Shown here in pieces: positions 11,579 through 23,300 of a stretch of DNA of 64,000 nt; within the stretch, counting starts at the first letter, position 1; every line of letters begins with the position of its first letter. The DNA is taken from NCBI GenBank assembly GCA_003864495.1, contig PEDN01001364.1, positions 248,001 through 312,000 of the forward strand, written 5' to 3'. Source of the DNA: Nemopilema nomurai. Taxonomy: Eukaryota; Cnidaria; Scyphozoa; Rhizostomeae; Rhizostomatidae. The notes below the pieces were generated by a model, which was not told where the DNA came from, made no database searches, and saw only the letters and a program-made list of their open reading frames with translations. The translations under genes and the position numbers were made by a program.

Positions 11579-14291
11579 ATGAGGCATAAAAATAAGTTCC
11601 AAATTATGAAAAATCGAAGTCTGGCCCGTGAGCTTGTACTTGGAAAACAGCGAAAAACTTTGAGGTGCTCAAGGTGTAAAAATCACGGCATTCTGGTGCT
11701 TTTACGAGGTCACAAGAAGAACTGCCCTTTTAGATCCTGTTCTTGTTCAAAATGCAAGCTTCAAGGAGAGAAGCAGAGAGTTCTAGCTGCACAAACGGCA
11801 CTGCAACGAGAAGAGCCAGTTTCGAGGTCCTACTGCAAAGACCAGGAGGAAATATACTCAACGAGCTCACGATTCAAAGAAGAAACTTCGACACGTGCTG
11901 AAAATGGTATTTTCTACACCCGAATGCTCGCATAGATCTTAAAAGCTATCTAAGTTTTACAGGGTTTTGAAGTGAAGCTAAAGTTGTTTTAAGAAAAGTT
12001 ACAAAAACCTTCCTCCCACAAAGGCTTTCAGCTTGCAATGAGGCAGGTCATAAAGATCTACCTGGATAATTCTCTTGCTTTTTCGGATTTCAATTCGTTT
12101 CGTTCAAACATTTTTTGAGTGATATTTTGCTTATAGTTGGCTTGAATTTCTATCGAAACATTACTATGAGAAAAATCGATTATTTTTCTTCAATTAAATT
12201 TCAGGACCCAGCAATAGTTCTTCTGGCACCTCGAAACACCAGTCGCATACGCCAAACAATTTTTCTTCACCACTAGATTCAGCTGTGAATCGTTTAGCTT
12301 CTGAAAACAAGCAAACTATGGTCGGGCAAGCATTTAACTTGTACCACAGCACACATGCCAGGACTTCAGCTGCAGACATTTTTAGTAAACAAAGCATTTG
12401 TTCCAGTGCCTATGCACCCGATAACAGTTTCTCTGGAATTTTGAACAGCCACGTGGGACATTCGAAGTCAGCTCCTGCGCAGCATCATTTCAACGCGCCC
12501 CTGCACCAACCAGGTATGTGGCACGCATACCAGCAAAGGCAACAGGATTCTGTCCCAGTTAACACGCCCTGCCTTTACTCGACCCACTTTCAAGACGGCA
12601 GAGGTGGGTTTTCGATACTTGAACTTGCTTGCTCGATTGTTCCCGCAGTTCTCGGATATATTCATCAATTCTGTGTTGGAGGACACAAACTGTGAATTGC
12701 TTACTGCTGCCGAATGGCTGGTTCAACTCGAGGAGCGTCGATCATTTATGTACCCTGCTTTTGAGTCGCTCGGAACTGTGCCTTTGCCTAACCAAAACTG
12801 CGAAAACTTTGAATACATGCACCAAAGACCTGGGTACACAGTGCAACAGACCGATACCAAACAAAACCTAAAGTTTGCTTCTCAAAGCCCCCATTCAAGC
12901 CTTCTCAGGTACGGGAAGGAGATGAACAATTTCAAAATGTTAATCGACCAGCAGTTTGATCACCAGCAGAGCTATTACCTCCCAGCCGCTCCAATGGCTG
13001 GCAATGCAGCAGGAAACGGTGGTCTTTTTACTACGTCTCAATCAACAACTCACAGGACGACGGTTTCTTACAATAAAGCCCCATCTACTGCTCCTTCCTC
13101 ACAGGTGACTTATAGTAATTCATTTATAAATCAATCATGAAGATATCATCGATTTTTAGACCCTGTTTAACATCACTGTCACCTTTAATGTCCTCCTGGT
13201 GATAAATTGATAAAGAAAGGTATCTTTTTATCTATTTTATTGCGAGAGTTGTGCAATGGCGAATATAAGCCTTTCGCTTTGTAGAGATATAGAGAGATTT
13301 CGTTTCGTGTCTCTCAAGAAATGTAGGATGCAAGATAGCTTATTGTTGCAGAAAAGAAAGAAAGAAGCAGCTCATGTGCTAACAATGTACGGTTTTTATA
13401 CTCTAAAAACAAGTTCAAAAATCCTGACATGATGTTATTAAGCTCAAAGAAGTAGGTTATAAACGTAAGATCAACTATTTTGTTTAACTATTTGTTTAAC
13501 TACTTAACTATTTGTTTAAAAAAAGTTTTGTTTGCTGCAAAAGGAAGAAATCAGTTCTAAAGTTGTGGGATGCATCGGGAAAGCAACACTTTTTGCACGT
13601 AAGGTTAAAAGTTGACTCGTAATGTCATCTCATACTCAAATTCTTCAATTTAAAGGCAAACTTCCATCAGATTGATTCAGGTACAAAAGCCATGAATGGA
13701 TGTCCAGTTGTGTCAAGTGGTTTTCCTTGGCCGAACAACATGCATTTTCCCAAATCAAGCAACCTCGTTGTTGATTCCTGTACCACGAGCGAGGCAGGTA
13801 GCATGAACGAGAAAGCACAGCTTCAGAACGACGGACATGTTGTTTCTGACCTGTTCAGCAGTAAGAATAGGGAGGAGCATGACGTCACTGCTCCGCCAGA
13901 CGGGCCCAGCTCTCTTTCGAAAAACACAGCTGCCAATGGGGTTTACCAGTCGGTAAGTTTCGTTGATTACATTATTCAGAATGATGGGAATTGTCAAACG
14001 AGCCGGCGTGTTTCGAGCAATTGCAATGCAAAGGAATGCGAAGTTGCTGACCAGAAACTCACAGTTATATCACAGTATATAGAAGAAGAGGAGGGGTATA
14101 TGGAAAACGATGACTCCATTGATACAAGCACAAAGACGGTGCAATCGGATGGGTCGAAGCCTGGGAGGAATCTAAGCGCAGATTGCACAAATGGCGGTTC
14201 TCGCAAAGGCCGTGTTGATGACCTGGACAATCAGTCGGACGTGTCTTCATTTGCTGAAAGTGAAACATCGAAAATGCTAATTATCAACTAG
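11579..14291 (+). CDS. DMRT: DMRT transcription factor with DM and DMA domains (DMRTA-like)
   Basis: Four exons: 11579-11906, 12205-12513, 12602-13104, 13671-14291 (TAG stop), phases 1, 1 and 0, total 586 residues. Residues about 28-75 form the DM domain, with all zinc ligands in the standard order: CSRCKNHG, GHKKNC, CSCSKC (C30, C33, H36, H45, C49, C54, C56, C59), followed by the basic recognition helix region QRVLAAQTALQREE. This binds DNA in the minor groove. Residues about 218-253 (YLNLLARLFPQFSD... to AAEWLV) match the DMA motif, a CUE-like segment found in the DMRT3/4/5 (DMRTA) group. The rest is low-complexity, Ser/Asn/Gln-rich. The in-frame stretch upstream of the ATG contains no other ATG. 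The last junction uses a modest donor (CAG|GTGACT); without that splice the protein would stop at 13140 (391 residues), a possible isoform. The subgroup assignment is inference from the DMA segment. Confidence 0.92.
13470..13520. repeat. Short AT-rich tandem repeat in DMRT intron 3
   Basis: TTAACTATTTGTTTAA recurs with slight changes two to three times in direct orientation. It is probably slippage-derived. Confidence 0.6.
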
Positions 14292-17200
14292 CTTTGTTCA
14301 TGTTCTTTTGTACACTTCTTTGCCTTTTGACTGCCAAACAAAACTGATAGAAAAGGCATTATTCAATTATCTTTCAGATTCTCATCTTTCATGTAAATAA
14401 TACTGCATTAATTCACATTTTGTAATTCCGTTTACTTTGCTTTAGTGATATAAAGGAACTCGAATAGGAGATTCGAACATACTTTTCTTGATAAACACAT
14501 TTTGTTCTACCAGACACAAATTTTCAGCTAAGCTGATTTAAGATCAGAAATAAGAATAAGAGAAAACGAAGTATTATTTGTAGATTACGCAATGCTTCTT
14601 TTGTAGCTTAAGAGGATTGTTGTGCTAGAAGTGAGATCTCATCATTTTTTTCCAATTCTTGTCCGTTATACATTCTCTGTACTTCTTCTGATGCGAGAAT
14701 TTATAAGGTGGAGGGAATTCATAGGGGCAAATATTGCGTTTTGTCTGAGAATAACCTTTTAAGGCTTGCAGTTCTTTAAGGATTTATTTAGTAGCTGAGT
14801 GGTAGACCCAAACAAAGCAAGGAATGTTATTTTACGTCAAATTTTAAACTCGCTTTCAAAAAACCTCAATCTGAGATGAAGTCCTTTTTCACAGTCCACG
14901 AAGGTGCATCTTTCCTGCTCAAATGGCTACCTCCCTCCTAACAACATGCATAAGATTCGTACGTCCTTTTAGGCTATGTTTCCATTCCTCCGTTTTCTAC
15001 AGTCCGTTTTTCCACAGATCACTTTTTATTCCTTGTGTTTTTGTTTAACCTCGTTGCTAATGCTGCGATTCTCGAATTCTTTGTGTAGTTTCTGTGCTGC
15101 CTAAAGAGCACAGAACAAATTCGAATAGTGTTAGCAGCAGTATCCCTTTTAAAGGATAAGTATCAATTTCGAAATGTCCATGAGAGTGCTTGTTTTTGGT
15201 TGCTGTTGTTGTGACGTTTTCAAATCACTCTATTATCGTTGTTTTAATTGATAAGGATCCCGTGTTCCAATGAAAACAAATTGAACGAAAAGAGAAGGGG
15301 AAATAGAAAATTTCACCAGCAGCACTGGTCCTCTTTTATAGGTCATCATATACCATGACAAGCCAACATTAGTGACATCAGTCAACAATGATAGCTTGAG
15401 GTCATATTCAGAGAAATATATATTTTAAATTTAAGCTAGTCAAGCAATCAATCCAGCATGTTGTCATGAAACTCCCTTTTGGTCACCCCAAATCCCCTTT
15501 GGCTAGGCTGTCGTTGGGAGAGTCAGCTAGGACCTCACTATAACTCTCTGATAGCCAGCTTATTGTTAAACACAGAGTAGCAAGCACCATTGAAGGTCTT
15601 GAAAATGATTAGAGAAGATGTCATCTCTTCTGATTTTGGCAAGCAGCTACTGCTTTGTTCTCGTATCTTATTCTTGAGAAATGCTTCTATTCTCTCATTT
15701 TCATTCTAATTTTGGTTAGGCCATTCTAAAAATTTGTGTGATCGAGCAATTTTTTTAGCTTTAATTATTATTAGGCAATCCTTTTGAACGCAAGAAGATT
15801 CATCATGTCAATCATCCGGCTGCCTTTATGGACGAAAAACGAAAGTACAACAGAATTGGCTCTATTGGCAGAAATAACTTTCTATTGATTTTGATTTTCT
15901 ATTGAGTTGTTTTCAGTTTCTTACAAAGGCTGCATTTTCGAATAAATAAAGCCTTCAACACGTGATGCGATTTGTGGAAGCCACTATTGGAAGTTTGCAA
16001 TGAGATGAGGGATGGAGGCATTTGCAACGAACGTTTTTTAGGCTGATTCTTAGGCTGTTTTCATAATTAAACCAAGAAATCCACTTACATATAGAAATTC
16101 ATTCTATTTTATATTTCTCTTTCAAATGTAAATTGGTTTGACTTTTCGATGAAGATCACTGCAACAACTGAATCAAGAAACAGAAACACAGCAGCTCGTA
16201 CGCGGAAGTTTATTGTCTTCCTTTTTAGCGGTTATCCCCCTTAGCTGGACGGCCCTCTGCCGCCATGGGTATGAGCGACCGACAGCCGCAAAGAACTGTG
16301 GCAAACTTCATGGACCCTTGTTCTTGAAAGTGAAAACAGGCCCGTCGGAACCGGGGGAGGGATAAGGCTGGCTAGGGGAATGGAGCCTCCCCCCCAATAA
16401 TTGTCATAGGACAATATGTTTCATTTGGCTATAAGGACATTCTCAAGCCTCCAAGGCCGTCACTTTCCTGTCCATAACTTTATTGTAGGGTTAAATGCTT
16501 TCAAGGCTATGTAGAAAGAAGTAGAAAGAAGTTTTTGTGTTGAAAGAAAGGAGGTCAAATATTATTAATTCATTTTGCTTAGTAGAGCCCTGACTATTAT
16601 CTTATTATTAGGACGCTCAGGTCTGGCTGCCTTTACTAAATCCTTTCATAGTCTTCTCATTTCCTTCGCCTCTAAATGAAAAGGAACCGTCAGCATGGCC
16701 CATGCCACGAACCACGAAGTAGGGGGGGAGGGGGGGGGGGCATTAAATTGAATTGAATTAAGTAGCCCCAATCTGCTACATTCTATGGCTATATTGGAAT
16801 TATTTTCTTCGCAAAAAAGTGGAGGAGGCATGGTCAGGCGGTGCCTTATGGTTTATGGGGCTATAAACAAAGATTTCCAGATCATGGGGGCTGCCGCCCC
16901 TTCTCATTTCAGGAAATAAGTTCAATTCTTCTACTTTCAATTCATTTTGCCACTATCTTCTCGTTTCTGTCCCACTTGCCCTGAAAATAGGTATGCGTCC
17001 CTTATCCTAAAGTCTCGAAATTCAAGCTTTCTAAAAGCCTTTAAGAGAAAGGAATCATGTAAACAGGATCCAAATATTTGAATCAATTCTTTCAAGAATT
17101 TTCCATTTGAAAGTTTTCTTTGAAGGGCGAATGATTAGCTACGAATTGGCCTTCACAGGAGGCTACCAAGAGGAGGAAATAGCTGGGGCTGGTAGCCGCC

Positions 17201-17323
17201 GCAATATCGAGAAGCGCCGGTCACATGTCAAAATACATTACGACTAAAAGCCTCGCTGTGTGAGAGCAGGGTAGTCTTTTGCGACTGTGGAGTTACGAGC
17301 ACAAGCGAAGATTGGAGGCAAAC
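14292..17323. other. Intergenic between DMRT and BPI-like genes
   Basis: No coding exon was recognised. AATAAATAAA near 15941-15950 could serve as a late polyadenylation signal for the DMRT transcript, about 1.65 kb after its stop, but nearer variant signals cannot be excluded. It contains a G-rich tract (G7 then G11, 16722-16740). The remaining ORFs are short and unsupported. Confidence 0.5.
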
Positions 17324-20300
17324 ATGGAGACCGTTCACTATTTCTTGGCAATAATCTTTGCCGGTTTGGTTGCAGGACAAGTTGATGAGAAGAGAGGAAT
17401 ACAGCTGAGGCTGACACAGAAGGGATTGGATTATGGTAAGCTACGTCATCTTGTGTAATAAACTTGCGCGACGATAAATTGTTTATTTTGTGCATGGTTT
17501 AAAACATTATACTCCGAACGGTTTACCGTAGGACCATATAAACTTTGCATTTTCTCTCATCTTTACGACAACATTTTCTAATCATCAATAGAGAGAGGGT
17601 TTTGATTCGAATGTCGTGAGTATCCTACCTTCTAAGGTATACCTTTAACGGCGAGGGTGTGATAAAAGTTTATTTTTTTTCATTTTGTCTAATACTAACT
17701 ACGATGAGCGCCCCAGAAGACAACTGGTTCATTTATCCAACTTCCAGCGACCTTTTCTGTGCAACCTTTCTAATCACACGGATTGCGGTGTTTTTGTTTT
17801 GAAAAAGCTATCATATCCCTGGTTTGCAACCACTAATCTTGTGTTGGTGACGTAATCGGGCCCACTTTTGTCTCCTTCAACAGGCTGGAAGGAATCGAAA
17901 GGTCCCCGCTGAATAGCTCCCAAACCGGGGATACTGAGGCGATGAACAGCGGGGAATCTGTAATATCTATAATAGCGTGCCGTTGTGAAATGTGAAATAA
18001 GACAATAGTTCTCGGGTAAAATTCTTTCTGCCAACTTATGCATACAATCACGCATGTGTCGATGTAAGTGATACCGCTTATGTGAAGCCGGCAAATCACG
18101 CCAGAGGCGAGAGGTTCTGGGTTGTGGTGAAGGGGGGATAGGTTTAGGGTAAGAAATAGGGCTGAATTAGGCTTAGGCATAGATTGTTAGTTTCAAAGGA
18201 TACATTGTTCATGCATGTTCGCATATTTATAAGGACCTCATACGGTTGTATTTCTGCATGAAAGCACGATCTCAATGCAGGCTGATTCCGTACTTGCAAT
18301 GTTTTATCCGGGCCTCGACTTATACCTTAAGATATGATTGAATAGTGGCCCTTGTTGTTAATCGCAACAAGGATCTCCTAAGAAATGAAAATGAAACCTC
18401 GTGTTTAATTTTGTTCAAAGCTTTCATTTTTCATTTGGTTTTGTTTTTGAGCACGAGTCAAAGTTTTTTGTTATCAGTTTTGATGTAACGGTTTCGTAAT
18501 TGTGACGAAAGCTAGAGGCTTCGATACACTAAATGAAAGAGATATTTGCTTCTAGATTATAACTCTTTGGCTATAATGTTGAAGCAATCCATACATGGTG
18601 TTATGTAATTCTCTAACCAATGACGTCATCGAACCACCGAAGCATGTTTTTATTGAAAATACACGTTGTTTGTCTTGGCTTCCATTCTTGCAAGGCTCAT
18701 GGGCTTTTTTGAGGTGACTTCTGTGTGTCGCATACTGTTCGAAAGGTTGACTGCTATGATTTATTCAAATTTGTTTATCTTGAGCAGTAGGGGCAACAAA
18801 TCCCCTGAATGTTAGGTTGAGTTGGACGGCTGTTGAGAAAACAGGCTTCAAAGAAATGTCAACACCAGGACGGCATTTAGGACTGCCTGGACCCAGGCCC
18901 CTTGAAGTTTACCAAACAAATTTGTTTTATGCTGCCAAATTAATCAACAGCTCTTCGTGTAGGTCTTCAAAACTTTGCTGGGTTCGAAAATTTTAGGGGC
19001 CTGGGCCCAGTAGGCCCATGGGAAAATGGGTTACTGGTCATCCTCTTTGAAGGGGGCCAGGTTTGGCTAGGGGCTCATAGCGTGTAGGTATTTCCTAACT
19101 ATTAGTAGCTTCTTTTATGTAAAAAAAGAGCATCCGGAAGAAATACTTCAATCATCATCTCTGGTTTCAGGAAGCTAATCTTGTCAGGAAAAAATTCAGA
19201 GCTCCAGGAACAATTTAATTCAGGGGGTTTCGATAAGATATGCTGCTTCTTTATCCAATGGAAATGCTATCTTTTGTGACTGACAGGGGAAGATTTGTTT
19301 TCAGCAAGGAATAATAGGGATAGAAAACGTGTTCAGCTTCATCCAGAATGGCTTTGTATAATAATAAAGTATAATACTGATGTATATAACTGGGTGTTAT
19401 ATTAAGCCGAAACAGAAGACACAAAAAACCTTGTCCACGGTGAAATCTCCAGTGTTGGCTTGGGAGATTCAATCTCCAGTGTTGGTTTTTGAAGCAGCGA
19501 GCTGGAGTTTGATTGCGACCAAGAGTGGTTCGATACAATTGGGTAGCATCCTTGTGGAAAGAATTTTCCTCCCCTTTCAGCACTTGTCTTATGATTATTT
19601 ACACTGAGCAAGGCGTTATTCTCTTACTCGGTATTTTACTGCTACATGAATATAATTCTTCATGTAGAAAGGTCACCATGCGCCAAGCCAATGACGTCAT
19701 CATGCATTCTGAGCTCATTTTGTGGATTTGAAATTGTGGTTTTGTTCTTCTTGTCTAGTCGCCAGGGCATGAGACATTTTGCATGTGAAAAGTTTTTTAA
19801 TTAGATAAGACGACTTTTGAAGGTTTTCAAAAATGAATGATGAAGAATATGGAAATGTTCGTTTTAGCAATCGAGGAATCTTTGAAGATTTTGCAACATG
19901 ACATTATGCACAAGAAAATCAAGGATTTCAATGGAGGCAGTGGAGGATTCAAAATTACTGGCCGAAAGTGAGAACCTAGCCTTTGTTTTCAGATATTGCT
20001 TTTTTTGCACATAAATTCTCAGTTTCCACAGTATTGGAAAATTTTTCACCAATTTGTGAAAGTTCCTTTTTTGAAGGAAAAATAGCTTCTTTGGCTTTAT
20101 TGCAATCATAGTTGATAAATTGCTATAGGTTCTCGTATTACTTTCTTCCAGCCACTCTCTTTAGCTAGATATCCGTTCACTATGAAGGTTTCCTCTAAAT
20201 TTTGACCTATATTCCATTTGGTCCTGCTTGGTGTCTTACCAGTTTTAGAAGAAGAAGCAACACGGCTTCAGTTGGTGAGCTAACTCGCCGAAGATTCTAC

Positions 20301-23300
20301 CATGACTCAGCTAGTAGTGGTTAACGTGGGTTCATGACCTGCCCCGACCTGATCTGACAACTATTTACCCTCACTTGTATGACATCACCATAGGCCTCTT
20401 TGGATGGCATGCAACATTCTCCATAGCCATTCATGTTCAGTTGTTTGTAGCTTAATTTTAATCTTTGTCAATAAAGACATGAAATGTGCCTACATTGAAA
20501 AGCTGCAACTCCTGTAATATGTACAACCAGCAGGACTTGTTTGCTAGGGGGAGGAGAAGTATGTACCCTCGTTCAAGTGACAAATACTGGTTGCCATGAC
20601 TTGGTATTTCATCATTATTATTATAATGACATAATGATACATTGTGACAATATTAATATTTTCATTCTTTGATATAAATTGTTTGATATTAATGTTTTCA
20701 TTTCAATGATAACATCACTAAAATGACAAATCCCGAACATTGTCTCTTATTCTCTTTTTACCTTTAATACTTTTCTATACTTATTTTTATCTAGAAATCA
20801 TAATTTTGTAGTTCTGTGATTCTGTAATTTTGAAATTTTAGTAGATTATTTTCATTTAACAAAGCAGTTTGTAAATCAACTTCACTTTGTGTATTGAATA
20901 CTTACCCTGTATAAATATTATGAAATTAAATGAGTGAAAATGAATTGCGGCTCTAAACACTACCAAACCAGCGTTTTGACTTACCTAGAGCTACATCTAG
21001 TTGCATTGACAATTACTGCGCTGTTTTTAGCAGTGGTTCTCATTGTTGTTTTCTCCTTGCAGCCTGCAGGTGCATAGTTTCAATATCGGATCAAAGTCAT
21101 TGACTCCAGACTATGGAAAGGGCTTGAGGACTACCGTTGCCGACATTTCGATCCGTATTGCCGGCGAATTGCATTATGAAAAGCGTGTATGGTATGCGCA
21201 GCCTTTTTAGCTTGTTTAGCTTATAGGAAAATTGGCAGTTGCAAGGTAAAGCAAAAAGGAAAAAGTGTCAAATTATATGGCACTGAAACATGTCCAAAGA
21301 AGTATATATTTTTATTGTCAATTAGCCTGAAATTTTTCCCTTTTCATTCCTAGGAAGTCCCCCCCCCCATCCTCCCCCCAGTCATGCTGTGTCAGTAAGA
21401 ACAAACTAGCCTTGCTGCCTCAAACAGCTCGTTTAGTTGAGTACATTTAATTGTTAGATCTACCTTGCGTAAATTGAGCATCTCCAAATCCACCTTAGGT
21501 TCATGAAAATCAGCGATACAGTCAGTTTCGATGCAAACGCAAATCGTGTGAGCTTCTCTCTCTCCCTCCATATTGGTAAGTTCATCAGTTCGTTCTTCTA
21601 TATGCTTCCTAGATCAGCAGTTGTTTGTAAGTCGTGGCTGCACAAGTGTTGGGTTTGTCTGCTAATTATGAGTGTAAATTGGTGGTTGGGAGGCCTTAAA
21701 AGTATACACTGAGCAAATGGAAAAATTTTAAGTTTGACGCCAGCTCTGCTTTTTACCCTTTATTTAAGTCTGTACTGTTTCATCCTCCTTTTTTTTCGAG
21801 TTCCCTATACTTCTAGTGAGGTTCAGTCCACTCCAATTAGAATTAACCAAACAGATTTGCTGTTTATTTTTTTGCAGGAAAAACATCCGACGGCCATCCA
21901 GATGTTTCAGTGAATTCGTGTAATTCGGATGTTGGCCATCTTGACCTGCATTTCTCAGGCTCCAAATCCAGGTGAGCATACTTTCATTATTGAAACTTTG
22001 ATGCCAGCTATTTTACAAAATACCTTCTTGCTTAACAGTAGAATTATGCAAATTGATTGCTTTTATGCAATTGTTTAACCAACAAACTGTTAATTCTTTT
22101 ATTAGCCAATATTTTTCAACAGTGGTCCACCAAAATATCAAATTATGAAAGAAACTTTAACTGGAATTTGTTCCTCTCAAGACCCACATGCTTCAAGTTC
22201 ACGCCTACTTCGATGCTATTCAATAATGGAGCTATTGTGTCTTTTGTTGGATTAGTGCTTTATTTATTTTTATTTCACTCTCAGTTATATTGTATTCCAA
22301 TTGCTTGTTACTCTATTAGCAATGGTATTTATGAATAACGATAGCTCTGTCAAAATAAACTTTAAACCTTCCTCCTCTAAAAAGAAAAGCGAACATACCT
22401 ATCACTTCCAACCTTTTAATTTAATAGGTCCACTAAAAACGGGGGTCGAGGGGTAAATTTTCCGAACCTTCCTAATAGCAAAAAGTATTATGGCTTTTTA
22501 GTATGGTTTTAACTGCTCGAAACGTAGAAAATTCTCATGTTGACAGGTTATAGAACTAGTTTTGTTCGTTCTTTGCTAAGAAGTTTTAACTTCGTATGTT
22601 TAAAACAAATTTTGTTTCAGCTGGGTTTACAACTTATTTGCATCTGTCATTGAGGATAAATTGAAGAAGGAGCTTGCCGACTTGGTAAGATGTGATTGGC
22701 ATGACCTTTTATTAATGCCATTTTAATGCTCGTAGACATCCAGACTTAAAATGACTAACGGTTATTAATGACTGGAAATTGGAATAGACCAAGCCAATCG
22801 GATTTTTCTTGCGAACCTTGCTTAACGTTCCTCGGGTTCAATATTTTGTAACTGTATTTATGTTGTTCAATTCCGAAAAAATTCAGGCCGAGGATATGAA
22901 AGTTTATAATCATGATAACACGATTCGAAACGAACGCAGACTAATTCAACCTGTTGATAAACCGTCTGCAACACAGATAGTACTCGATCGCCCTTTTGAT
23001 ATATCCCATTTGATAGCGAGCAACTATTAAGCATATATTAAGATATTAAGCATTGTATAGGGGGGGGTCTAATAAAGAGGTGGGTTGGCATTTTTTTTAA
23101 ATCCTAAAATTGGGGGGGGGGGAGTCATAACAGATTGCAATGCTTCGAAATTTCTAACTAAAAGATGGAGGGAGGGTGACTTTATGCATGAAATACGAAA
23201 TAAAGAGGGGTGTTAACAAACGGAAATGGATTTGCAAAACTGTTAAAGAAGCTGTTATCGTTGGAAGCAATCAGGAGTTATCAATACTTGATAAAATAAA

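Noticed and set aside
12629..12871. 80-codon + strand ORF overlapping DMRT exon 3
   Set aside because: Shadow frame; the overlapping frame carries the DMA domain and phase-consistent splicing.
17774..18180. Minus-strand ORFs of 106 and 115 codons in BPI intron 1
   Set aside because: They overlap each other in different frames, lie within an intron, and show no recognisable family pattern.
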